From Arthrobacter sp. S41 (GTDB taxonomy: Bacteria > Actinomycetota > Actinomycetes > Actinomycetales > Micrococcaceae), in contig NZ_SIHY01000001.1 in the NCBI RefSeq assembly GCF_004320535.1, positions 1,240,001-1,304,000 on the forward strand: DNA of 64,000 nucleotides, read 5' to 3'. Below the pieces are notes generated by a model. The model was given only the letters and a program-made list of their open reading frames with translations, had not been told where the DNA came from and ran no database searches. The translations under genes were made by a program, and so were the position numbers. This document shows, one piece after another, positions 55,604 through 63,975 of the stretch. Each line of letters starts with the position of its first letter. Position 1 is the stretch's first letter.

Positions 55604-57583
55604 ATGGAAACAGAAACGGTTGAAAAACCACGCGCCGGCTTGAGAGTCGGTGTCCAAAAGTTTGGCACCTTCCTCTCAGGCATGATCATGCCCAACATCG
55701 GTGCGTTCATCGCTTGGGGCCTCATTACGGCCCTGTTCATCCCGGATGGCTTCCTGCCAAACGAGAAACTGGCGCTGCTGGTAAGTCCAATGATCACCTT
55801 CTTGTTGCCGTTGCTCATCGGCTACACCGGTGGACATGCGATTCATGGTTTGCGCGGTGGCGTTGTTGGCGCCGCAGCAACCATGGGTGTCATCGTGGGT
55901 ACCGATATCCCTATGTTCATTGGCGCAATGATCATGGGCCCGTTGGCCGCTTGGGTCATGAAGAAGTTGGACACACTCTGGGAAGGCCGCATCAAGCCTG
56001 GCTTTGAGATGCTGGTCAACAACTTCTCCGCCGGTATTGTCGCAGCCATCATGGCGATCTTCGGCATGCTGTTGGTTGGACCAGCAGTCAAGGCTTTCAG
56101 CCAGGGCGCGGCAGCTGCCGTTGATTTCTTGGTTCAGCATGGTCTTTTGCCACTGACCAGCATCTTGATTGAACCAGCCAAGATCCTGTTCCTGAACAAC
56201 GCCATCAACCACGGCATCTTGACCCCGCTGGGTACCGAGGAATCACTGCAGACTGGCAAGTCACTGCTGTTCATGCTTGAATCCAACCCTGGCCCAGGCC
56301 TCGGTCTGCTGCTTGCCTACACAATCTTTGGCCGTGGCATGGCTCGCGCTTCAGCCCCAGGTGCTGCGCTGATTCAGTTTGTCGGCGGTATCCATGAAAT
56401 TTACTTCCCATACGTTCTGATGAAGCCAGTCATCGTATTGGCTCCAATCCTCGGTGGCATGACCGGTGTCTTCACCTTGGTCATCACCGGTGCGGGGCTA
56501 CGCTCCCCTGCTGCTCCTGGCAGTATCTTGGCTATCTACGCTGCCACTGCCTCCGATAGTTACCTTGGGGTCACCCTTTCGGTACTGTTTGCAGCGATCG
56601 TTTCCTTCGTTGTTGCCGCCGTGATCTTGAAGTTTGCTAAGCAGTCCGAAGGGGATGAGCTAGGCGAAGCAACCTCCAAGATGGAAGCCATGAAGGGCAA
56701 GAAGTCTTCTGTTGCTTCTGCATTAGTGACCGCTGGTGCAATCTCCGGTCCAATCCGTTCAGTAGTCTTCGCTTGTGACGCCGGTATGGGTTCAAGTGCC
56801 ATGGGCGCCTCGGTATTGCGTAACAAGATCAAGGAAGCCGGCTTTGGTGATGTCAAGGTCACCAACTCGGCCATCGCTAACCTGAGCGACACCTACGACA
56901 TTGTGGTGACCCACCAGGATCTGACTGACCGGGCTAAGCCCAAGACGCAAAGTGCCACGCACGTATCGGTGGACAACTTCATGAATAGCCCACGCTATGA
57001 CGAGATTGTAGAGCTGGTTCGCACCAGCAATACCGCGCCGGATGATTCGGCTACCTCGGCGGCTCCGGCGGCTGCGGCGGCTCCAGTTGCTGCTGCAAAC
57101 ACCGAACCGGAGGCTACCGAAGTTCAGGACTCCGAGGCACAAGGCGCCAACAACGTCATTGACTCCGATGGTGTGGTTCTTGAAGGTTCAGCCACCGAAC
57201 GCGATGGTGCCATCAACGAGGTAGGACAGCTACTGCTGGCCCGTGGTGCAGTGGATGCAGACTACGTTGCAGCCATGCATGAGCGCGAGACCTCGGTCTC
57301 CACCTACATGGGTAACTTCCTGGCCATCCCGCACGGCACCAACGAGGCCAAGGAGCACATCAACCACTCGGCCGTCGCCGTGATCCGTTACTCGCAGGGT
57401 ATCGACTGGGGTGGCAAGGACGTGAAGTTTGTTGTGGGCATCGCAGGCCTCAACAACGAGCACCTGAAGATCCTCTCGTCTATTGCCAAGATTTTCACCA
57501 ACAAGGAACAGGTCGCCCAGTTGGAGCAGGCCACCTCCGTACAGGAGATCCTTGATCTATTCGGAAAGGTCAACACCAAGTGA
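55604..57583 (+). CDS. mtlA: PTS mannitol transporter subunit IICBA
   Basis: A 659-residue membrane protein that imports mannitol and phosphorylates it to mannitol-1-phosphate. The IIC domain (about residues 15-350) begins with VGVQKFGTFLSGMIMPNIGAF-like text. The IIB domain has the phospho-cysteine C391 in FACDAGMGSSAMG. An Ala/Pro-rich linker (about 475-510) leads to the IIA domain with the phospho-histidine H577 in AIPHGTNEAKEHI. I choose the ATG at 55604 with AGGA six bases upstream; an earlier ATG at 55502 lies within the TetR gene. mtlD follows with a four-base overlap. Confidence 0.95.
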   Translation: METETVEKPRAGLRVGVQKFGTFLSGMIMPNIGAFIAWGLITALFIPDGFLPNEKLALLVSPMITFLLPLLIGYTGGHAIHGLRGGVVGAAATMGVIVGTDIPMFIGAMIMGPLAAWVMKKLDTLWEGRIKPGFEMLVNNFSAGIVAAIMAIFGMLLVGPAVKAFSQGAAAAVDFLVQHGLLPLTSILIEPAKILFLNNAINHGILTPLGTEESLQTGKSLLFMLESNPGPGLGLLLAYTIFGRGMARASAPGAALIQFVGGIHEIYFPYVLMKPVIVLAPILGGMTGVFTLVITGAGLRSPAAPGSILAIYAATASDSYLGVTLSVLFAAIVSFVVAAVILKFAKQSEGDELGEATSKMEAMKGKKSSVASALVTAGAISGPIRSVVFACDAGMGSSAMGASVLRNKIKEAGFGDVKVTNSAIANLSDTYDIVVTHQDLTDRAKPKTQSATHVSVDNFMNSPRYDEIVELVRTSNTAPDDSATSAAPAAAAAPVAAANTEPEATEVQDSEAQGANNVIDSDGVVLEGSATERDGAINEVGQLLLARGAVDADYVAAMHERETSVSTYMGNFLAIPHGTNEAKEHINHSAVAVIRYSQGIDWGGKDVKFVVGIAGLNNEHLKILSSIAKIFTNKEQVAQLEQATSVQEILDLFGKVNTK

Positions 57584-58719
57584 AAGCCGTACATTTTGGA
57601 GCCGGAAACATCGGTCGAGGCTTCGTCGGGCTATTGCTGCACGAAGCCGGCTACGAGATCGTTTTTGCCGACGTCGCAGCGGAACTAATCGACAGCCTCG
57701 CAGCTGCCGACAGCTACACCGTGCATGAAGTAGGCCAAGAAGGACAGGACAAGGTCGTCACCGGCTTTAGCGCCCTGAATTCTGGCTCGCAGCAAGCAGA
57801 GGTCATCGAAGCAATCGCCACCGCTGACCTAGTGACCACCGCGGTTGGCCCCCACATCTTGAAGTTTGTTGCCCCGACCATCGCACATGCACTGGCTCAG
57901 CGTTCGGCTGATCTTGGCCCACTGCACGTGATGGCTTGCGAAAACGCAATCAACGCCACCGACATCCTGCAGCAGGAAATTACTTCTGCTTGGGAAGGCT
58001 CGGAAGAAGATCTGGTTACCCGCGCGATCTTTGCCAACACCGCAGTAGACCGCATTGTCCCGGCCCAGGCTGCCGGTGCACATCTGGATGTCACCGTGGA
58101 AACCTTCTACGAGTGGGTTATTGACCGCACACCATTCAATGGAAATGAGCCGGTCATTCCCGGCGCCACTTTTGTTGATGATCTTGGTCCGTACATTGAG
58201 CGCAAGCTGTTCACCGTGAACACCGGACACGCCAGTGCGGCGTACTTCGGTTCCGTGGCCGGCATTGAGAAAATCGCTGACGTCATGGCCAATGAACAGA
58301 TCGCTGCCAAGGTCAACGCGGTACTGCAGGAGACCAAAGCGCTACTGGTCGCCAAGCATGGTCTGGATCCGGAAGTTCAGGAAGCTTATGTACAGAAGAT
58401 CCTGACCCGCTTCACCAACCCGCACCTTCCGGACACCGTGGGTCGCGTTGGTCGTGCACCGATGCGTAAGCTCAGCCGCCACGAACGGTTCATCGGCCCA
58501 GCCGCTGACCTAGCAGAGCGTGGCATGCCGGTTGCCGCCTTGTCGGAAGCTATCGTTGCGGCGCTGCAGTTCAACGCACCAGATGATGCTGAGGCCGTGA
58601 CCCTGCATGAGATCTTGGCTTCCCAGAGCCCGGATGAGGCCACCTCCTCGATCACGGGGCTGGAGCCAGAGCATCCGCTGTTTGCACAAGTTAGTTCTTT
58701 GATCGCCCAGAGCGCCTAA
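57580..58719 (+). CDS. mtlD: Mannitol-1-phosphate 5-dehydrogenase
   Basis: A 379-residue NAD-dependent dehydrogenase that turns mannitol-1-phosphate into fructose-6-phosphate. The N-terminal nucleotide-binding motif is VHFGAGNIGRGFVG, and the polyol-dehydrogenase signature shows in RKLFTVNTGHASAAYFG, with the catalytic Lys. The start is a GTG at 57580 overlapping the mtlA stop by four bases, so uptake and oxidation are coupled. A strong hairpin ends the unit. Confidence 0.96.
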   Translation: MKAVHFGAGNIGRGFVGLLLHEAGYEIVFADVAAELIDSLAAADSYTVHEVGQEGQDKVVTGFSALNSGSQQAEVIEAIATADLVTTAVGPHILKFVAPTIAHALAQRSADLGPLHVMACENAINATDILQQEITSAWEGSEEDLVTRAIFANTAVDRIVPAQAAGAHLDVTVETFYEWVIDRTPFNGNEPVIPGATFVDDLGPYIERKLFTVNTGHASAAYFGSVAGIEKIADVMANEQIAAKVNAVLQETKALLVAKHGLDPEVQEAYVQKILTRFTNPHLPDTVGRVGRAPMRKLSRHERFIGPAADLAERGMPVAALSEAIVAALQFNAPDDAEAVTLHEILASQSPDEATSSITGLEPEHPLFAQVSSLIAQSA

Positions 58720-58741
58720 CAACACTCTGGATTGATCAGAT

Positions 58742-58785
58742 CCGAGGGGTCTCGCGTTGCCATAGGGCAACGCGAGACTCCTCGG
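58742..58785 (+). terminator. Terminator after mtlD
   Basis: Bases 58742-58761 pair with 58766-58785 around an ATAG loop; one G-T pair interrupts an otherwise perfect 20-bp stem. Confidence 0.85.
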
Positions 58786-58846
58786 TCGTTAAGCGGGGCA
58801 GCATGACAATGAATTTGCCCTAGTGCCGGCCGATATACTGGAAAGC

Positions 58847-59197
58847 ATGATTGCAGGTATCGGAGTGGACATTGTTGACGTGCCACGGTTTGGCCGACAG
58901 CTCGAAAAGACTCCACGCCTCAAGGAGCGTCTGTTTACCGAGGAAGAACGAGTCCTTCCCCTGCGTTCTCTTGCAGCCCGTTTTGCTGCCAAGGAAGCCA
59001 TTGCCAAGGCACTGGGCGCACCAGTGGGAATGAACTGGCAAGACTGCACGATCCGCAAGGATGAAGCCGGAGATCCCCAGGTGCACATCACCGGTTCCGT
59101 GGCTGCGGCCAGCGAGTTGCGAGGAATTACTTCATGGCATCTGACCATGTCTCACGATGGCGATATGGCTATCGCGATGGTTGTTGCTGAGCGCTGA
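58847..59197 (+). CDS. acpS: Holo-[acyl-carrier-protein] synthase
   Basis: A 116-residue enzyme that transfers the phosphopantetheine arm of coenzyme A to acyl carrier protein. Family motifs are [11 protein letters not shown] near the start, with the metal-binding Asp, and [13 protein letters not shown] with the catalytic Glu/Lys. The ATG at 58847 lies seven bases after TATACT (58834-58839); an upstream frame start at 58823 is not supported. The nnr gene follows on the same strand after 79 bases, with its own TANNNT box. Confidence 0.94.
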   Translation: MIAGIGVDIVDVPRFGRQLEKTPRLKERLFTEEERVLPLRSLAARFAAKEAIAKALGAPVGMNWQDCTIRKDEAGDPQVHITGSVAAASELRGITSWHLTMSHDGDMAIAMVVAER

Positions 59198-59276
59198 GTA
59201 TTCTCTACCCAAAGAATAACGACACGTTAGACACTAAATAAGGCTTCGCACAGCTGATTTGAGTATTGTTTGTCTT

Positions 59277-60803
59277 ATGATCTCTGTCTACAGTGTTGCG
59301 CAAATTCGTGGGGTTGAGGCCCAAGAGATTTCCAAACGCGGTGAAGCTACCTTAATGAAGCAAGCTGCCTCGGAATTGGCTTCTTCAGCCACCAAAATGT
59401 TGGCTGAAACCCCGGGTACCGAACCCGACTTTGTCGTAGGACTCATTGGTCCTGGCAATAACGGTGGAGATGGCCTTTACGCATTAGCTGAACTACAGCA
59501 GCAGAACATCTCCACACTCGCGCTACAGTACGGCGAGCAAGTACATGCTGAAGCCGTTGCCGCCTACACTCAGGCTGGCGGAACGCTGACTGACTTCGCT
59601 GACGGACAAAGCGAACTGGCCAATGCCTCGCTAGTCATCGATGCAATCTACGGGCTGGGATACCGCACCGGTTCCCCACTGCCAACGCTCCCAGCACGCG
59701 CACGCGTACTGGCCTGCGATGTACCTTCCGGTCTGAACCCAGAAACCGGTGAAGCAGAAGACAACGTACTACGTGCCGAACGCACCGTAACCTTTGGTGG
59801 ATTGAAGTCGGGTCTATTGACCCTTGACGCTCCATTGGTCACCGGAGAGATCTCCGTGGCTGACCTTGACTTCGATTTTTCCTCCATCGCCCCGGCAACG
59901 AGCTTGGTTGATGAAGCAGCAGCCCGTGAACTGCTAGATCAGCACCGCTCGTGGCGAGACGCTGGACGGCACAAGTACCAGCGTGGAGTCTTGGGCCTCA
60001 TTGCTGGTTCTGAGCTTTACCCGGGCGCCGCCCAGCTCACCGCCAAGGCTGCAGTTTCCTGTGGCGTCGGCATGCTTCGCACCCACGTACCTGAAGCAGT
60101 TCAGTCATTGATTGCTGTTTCTGTCCCAGAATCTGTGCCACTGGATGATGATCAGATCAAAGAAGCTTTGTCCTCTTCACGCCGTCACCTTCACGGCAAG
60201 GGTGCCAAGATTTCTGCTTGGGCCATTGGCCCTGGTCTAGATGGACGTACTCCCCCAACGGGTGCGATTGCTGAAGTCTTTGCGAGCCGTCAGCCGGCCG
60301 TCATTGACGCATCCGGTTTGGAAGTTGTTCCTACCGGGCCAAGTGAACAGCCTCGTGTACTGACCCCGCACGCTAAAGAACTACAGATGCTGCTTGGCCG
60401 CGCTGGTGTAAAGGTGACTCCGGACGAGATTTCTCAAGATCCCGTTCGCTGGACGCGCTGGGCAGCTTTGTCCTACAACGCTGTGGTGCTACTCAAGGGT
60501 CCAACCACCTACATCGTGGCTCCTAACGGTTCCAGCTTGGTCGTTTCCAATTCAGCACCTGAGCTTGCCACTGCGGGCAGCGGCGATGTTCTTACCGGCA
60601 TCCTCGGCTACCTGCTTTCGGACAGCTCGCTGACCGGTACACAGGGCGCGCGCACCGTGCCTAACCGTCGCATCATGGAACTGGCAGCCTGCGCAGCCGT
60701 CATCCATGGAAACCTTGGACGAGTCACAGCTCAGGATGGAACGGTCAGCGCTTCTCGCCTGATTGAAAACTTACCAAAGGTCATGAAGAGCTTCGGGTTC
60801 TAA
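59277..60803 (+). CDS. nnr: Bifunctional NAD(P)H-hydrate epimerase / ADP-dependent dehydratase
   Basis: A 508-residue repair enzyme that restores NAD(P)H from its hydrated forms. The N-terminal YjeF-type epimerase half has GLIGPGNNGGDGLYAL, and the C-terminal ribokinase-like dehydratase half has AWAIGPGLDG, LTPHAKELQML and TAGSGDVLTGILGYLL with the catalytic Asp. The ATG at 59277 lies seven bases after TATTGT (59264-59269). An acpS-nnr order is common in actinobacteria, where alr and the tsa genes often follow; here those genes lie 10 kb away on the other strand. Confidence 0.95.
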   Translation: MISVYSVAQIRGVEAQEISKRGEATLMKQAASELASSATKMLAETPGTEPDFVVGLIGPGNNGGDGLYALAELQQQNISTLALQYGEQVHAEAVAAYTQAGGTLTDFADGQSELANASLVIDAIYGLGYRTGSPLPTLPARARVLACDVPSGLNPETGEAEDNVLRAERTVTFGGLKSGLLTLDAPLVTGEISVADLDFDFSSIAPATSLVDEAAARELLDQHRSWRDAGRHKYQRGVLGLIAGSELYPGAAQLTAKAAVSCGVGMLRTHVPEAVQSLIAVSVPESVPLDDDQIKEALSSSRRHLHGKGAKISAWAIGPGLDGRTPPTGAIAEVFASRQPAVIDASGLEVVPTGPSEQPRVLTPHAKELQMLLGRAGVKVTPDEISQDPVRWTRWAALSYNAVVLLKGPTTYIVAPNGSSLVVSNSAPELATAGSGDVLTGILGYLLSDSSLTGTQGARTVPNRRIMELAACAAVIHGNLGRVTAQDGTVSASRLIENLPKVMKSFGF

Positions 60804-60810
60804 CGGACCC

Positions 60811-60846
60811 ATTCCGAGGATCAACGCGGAATCGGCCATCTTTTTG
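60811..60846 (+). terminator. Weak terminator candidate after nnr
   Basis: ATTCCG (60811-60816) and CGGAAT (60827-60832) form a short stem with a ten-base loop, followed a few bases later by a run of T. It is weaker than the other terminators of the window. Confidence 0.35.
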
Positions 60847-60939
60847 GTTCAGAAAACAAAGTTTCTCGTCATAACAGATCACGAAGTCATTCGTGGCTGA
60901 TACGATGCCTATACTGTAAGTTCTGACAAAGGATAAATT

Positions 60940-62160
60940 GTGGACGAGTCAAACGAACAATGCTATGGGGGCGGCACCGACGGAATCGTTCCCGACGCAG
61001 AACGAGCTCCAGAGCAAACCGGCTCGACTTCCAACGAAACTAAGAGTGACTGGGATTCGTGGGAAAGTCTGCTCGAAGATGTGTCGACTGATGGTGTGAT
61101 TGCCGAAGTGAGCACAATCAGCGTTTTGCAAAAATTCGGTCGCGCGCGCAGGGGCGCCATTATAAATTCGCATATAGCTAATTGGCTCGATAAAAAGAAA
61201 TTGGAAATGATTCCGCCAATTGCAGACGCTGATTATTATGGAAATGTACGAATTCAAAGACGTCACGACTCGATCGATAATTCGGAGAACTCGAAACAGT
61301 CCACTTCCCGACCTTCTGAAGAACCAGAGTCAAACGCGGGCATGACCGGATGGGTCTTGTCAGCACTCAAGGAAGATGCCGAAGAACTGGATAGCCTCCA
61401 GTATGGGGACTCTGTTGAAGATGCCATGAAACTAATGGATGAAAGGAAAAGGACTAAACTTCCAGTCTTCTTTTCAAAATCTGATAAGTCAACGCTTATT
61501 GGGACCGTAACCTTGAGCGATCTGACTTTCGAAAAGACGAACTCAAATTCCAAGCTCATCGAGAAGGCCAATACACACGTTCCAGTGGTAGGCACAAATG
61601 AAAAACTCTTCGATTGGATCCCGTCGATCCTCACACACGGATTTGTTTACGGCAAGAATTCTAAAGGTGAAATCGTTCAGATTTATACGACTTTCGACGT
61701 CGCCATGCATTTGAACACCATCACCGCGATGTTCTTGCGAGCCAACGAAATCGAAGAACTGCTACGCGAATCACTTTCGTCCGTGACAGACTTAGCACTT
61801 GATGAAGCAGTGGGATCATACAAACGCCTAACCGACATCCCGTTAGATCACTCGGGAACAGTTACCTTTACTAGGGAAGAAATCTCCGCGAACGGGTCAA
61901 CCGAGGACGACTCAACCTCCCTAGACAAGCTGACGTTCGCCGATTACATGAAATGTGTAGCGCATCCAGGTATTTGGTCAGAAGAGTTCGCTATTGCGTC
62001 ACAAGCAGGATTCGAGAAAGAGCAGTGCATCCGCAGCCTAAACGATGCCCGCCTTGCTCGCAACAAAGTTATGCATTTTACTCGAAGCGAGGCACTTGAG
62101 AACCTAATTCCCTCGTTCGAAGCGCTAGCTGTTTGGCTCCGGAAAGTCGTTACACGCTAA
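60940..62160 (+). CDS. CBS-domain protein with HEPN-like C-terminus
   Basis: A 406-residue protein. The first 110 residues are acidic and poorly conserved in appearance. A CBS pair region spans about 145-270 (YGDSVEDAMKLMDERKRTKLPVFF, GTVTLSDL, then ILTHGFVYGKN), likely to bind an adenine nucleotide. The C-terminal 130 residues are helical and contain RNKVMH near residue 375, fitting the R-x4-6-H pattern of HEPN ribonucleases (RN-x3-H). The GTG at 60940 has AAAGGA six bases upstream, with TATACT at 60910-60915 as a probable -10. Lower G+C than its neighbours and a lone position between core genes suggest recent acquisition. A nucleotide-sensing toxin or defence RNase is an inference. Confidence 0.65.
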   Translation: MDESNEQCYGGGTDGIVPDAERAPEQTGSTSNETKSDWDSWESLLEDVSTDGVIAEVSTISVLQKFGRARRGAIINSHIANWLDKKKLEMIPPIADADYYGNVRIQRRHDSIDNSENSKQSTSRPSEEPESNAGMTGWVLSALKEDAEELDSLQYGDSVEDAMKLMDERKRTKLPVFFSKSDKSTLIGTVTLSDLTFEKTNSNSKLIEKANTHVPVVGTNEKLFDWIPSILTHGFVYGKNSKGEIVQIYTTFDVAMHLNTITAMFLRANEIEELLRESLSSVTDLALDEAVGSYKRLTDIPLDHSGTVTFTREEISANGSTEDDSTSLDKLTFADYMKCVAHPGIWSEEFAIASQAGFEKEQCIRSLNDARLARNKVMHFTRSEALENLIPSFEALAVWLRKVVTR

Positions 62161-62441
62161 CCCAAGAATCCGCCAAACTAGGAGGTTTTGCGATTCGTTG
62201 CGAAAATAATTCTTGATACTCGGAAGCAACATAAAACAAACTCCCAAGTCAACAACAAAAGAATTGGGAATGTTGTGCATGTACGACGTTTAAGCGCAAG
62301 ATGCTGCGTTCCATCTACGGAACAAAATATGATGTTCAGTAGCCTCATTCTTAAGCCGCTCGTCTGAAGCAAATCCTGTTTTCAAGTAATCACCAGTCCA
62401 ATGCTCTAATTCCGATGAGTTGAACTTCTTGCAAGTCAACT
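62161..62441. other. Intergenic region, A+T-rich
   Basis: No gene is supported. A short repeat GTTCC-6-GGAAC lies near 62308-62323. The base composition resembles the CBS/HEPN-like gene to its left, so this stretch probably arrived with it. Confidence 0.45.
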
Positions 62442-62485
62442 CGAGAATGGGTGATTAGCCGTTCTCCGCTAATCACCCATTCTCG
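62442..62485 (-). terminator. Terminator of the nucleotide-sugar dehydrogenase gene
   Basis: Bases 62442-62459 pair perfectly with 62468-62485 (18 bp) around an eight-base loop. Confidence 0.85.
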
Positions 62486-62518
62486 CCTATCTCATGACGA
62501 CTTGTGTCCAACGGTTTG

Positions 62519-63865
62519 TTACTGTGTGGCAACGCTCTCCAGCTCAAAGTACTCACCAGGGCCGGTCATAACCCAGCCCTGTTCACGCCAGGCCTGCCGG
62601 TCCAAGACGTTGCGCCCATCAATGAGCATCTTGGAAGCTACTACTTCCCCAAGCTCATTTGGATCCAAGTCGCGGAATTCCTGCCACTCGGTCAGCACCA
62701 GAGTCAGATCAGCGTTGTGTGCTGCTTCATGGTGAGAGTCAACGTATTTCAGACGCGGGAAGCGACCAGCTGCGTTGGCATTGCCCTCTGGGTCATAAAC
62801 TGAGACTTCTGCGCCAGCGTTGTACAGGCGTACGGCAATATCCAATGCTGGTGAGTCACGTACGTCATCACTGTTGGGTTTGAACGTCACGCCCAGCACA
62901 CATATGTGCTTGCCCGCCACATTGTTGCCCAGCATGTGCGAAGCCAACGAAACAACACGATCTCTACGGCGTAAGTTGATCTGATCAACTTCAGACAAGA
63001 ATCCCATGGTCTGATTCAGACCCAGCTCGCTCACGCGCGCCTGAAGGGCCCGAATGTCCTTCGGTAGACATCCACCGCCAAAGCCCACTCCGGCGTTCAG
63101 GAAACGGCGCCCAATGCGCTTGTCATGGCCAATAGCGTCAGCCAGCGTCATGATATCACCGCCAACAGTTTCAGTTACCTCAGCGAAAGCATTGATAAAC
63201 GAAATCTTGGTCGCCAAGAAAGCATTAGCCGCGACCTTGACCAGCTCAGCGGTCTCAAGATCAGTGACAATCTCTGGAACATCCAATGCCAAGACCGGTG
63301 CATAGACTTCACGCAGTAGCTCAAAACCGCGTTCTTCTACTAGGCCATAGACCAAACGGTCTGGATGCAGAGTGTCATTAACTGCAAAGCCTTCACGCAA
63401 GAATTCTGGGTTCCATGCAAGGGCAATGGAACTACCCGCCTTGGCGTTCTGTGCAATCTTTTCGCTCAACCGGCGAGCCGTGCCCACAGGCACGGTGGAC
63501 TTGCCAACAATCAATGCATCACCGGTGATGTGTTTGAGCAAGGAGTCGACAGCTCCGTCAACATAAGACATATCGGCAGACTGCGAGTCTTTGCGCTGTG
63601 GGGTTCCCACGGTAATGAAATGAATATCTGCATTGGCGGCTACGTCAGCGTAGTCGTCAGTGAAGCGCAGGCGACCGGAGGCTACGTGCTTGCGCAATAG
63701 CTCAGGCAGGCCAGGTTCGTGGAACGGCAGGATGCCAGCGGCCAAGGCCTGTAGCTTTGCTTTGTCTACATCGACGCCAATGACTTCATAGCCCAATTCA
63801 GCCATGCAGGCGGCATGGGTTGCACCGAGGTAGCCGGTGCCGATCACGCTGATGCGTAGAGTCAC
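62519..63865 (-). CDS. UDP-glucose/GDP-mannose dehydrogenase family protein (UDP-glucose 6-dehydrogenase)
   Basis: A 448-residue enzyme that oxidises a nucleotide sugar twice to the uronic acid, most often UDP-glucose to UDP-glucuronate for cell-surface polymers. The NAD-binding motif is ISVIGTGYLGATHAACMAELG-like at the N-terminus. The catalytic cysteine is in GVGFGGGCLPKDIRAL, and the C-terminal domain starts near VLGVTFKPNSDDVRDSPAL. I take the GTG at 63865, which has AAGGA five bases upstream; an ATG at 63889 would add eight unlikely residues. It is monocistronic. UDP-glucose is the likeliest substrate, GDP-mannose the alternative. Confidence 0.92.
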   Translation of the reverse strand: MTLRISVIGTGYLGATHAACMAELGYEVIGVDVDKAKLQALAAGILPFHEPGLPELLRKHVASGRLRFTDDYADVAANADIHFITVGTPQRKDSQSADMSYVDGAVDSLLKHITGDALIVGKSTVPVGTARRLSEKIAQNAKAGSSIALAWNPEFLREGFAVNDTLHPDRLVYGLVEERGFELLREVYAPVLALDVPEIVTDLETAELVKVAANAFLATKISFINAFAEVTETVGGDIMTLADAIGHDKRIGRRFLNAGVGFGGGCLPKDIRALQARVSELGLNQTMGFLSEVDQINLRRRDRVVSLASHMLGNNVAGKHICVLGVTFKPNSDDVRDSPALDIAVRLYNAGAEVSVYDPEGNANAAGRFPRLKYVDSHHEAAHNADLTLVLTEWQEFRDLDPNELGEVVASKMLIDGRNVLDRQAWREQGWVMTGPGEYFELESVATQ

Positions 63866-63921
63866 GAAAGTCCTTCTCTCCGAGAACACAAACCGATGTC
63901 AGTTTCTACTAGTTAGCATGC

Positions 63922-63975
63922 CACACCCCCGTAGCGTGTTCTTACTTGGAACGCAGTACGGGGGTGTGAGTTTTC
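63922..63975 (+). terminator. Large hairpin with T-tract at the right edge
   Basis: CACACCCCCGTA (63922-63933) pairs with TACGGGGGTGTG (63957-63968). GCGT (63934-63937) and ACGC (63951-63954) extend the stem past a two-base bulge. TTTTCTT follows. No rightward gene lies before it in the window, so it probably also ends a leftward gene beyond the edge. Confidence 0.65.

Noticed and set aside
62178-62372. Small minus-strand frame between the CBS/HEPN-like gene and the dehydrogenase
   Set aside because: Low-complexity, no ribosome site and no recognisable features.
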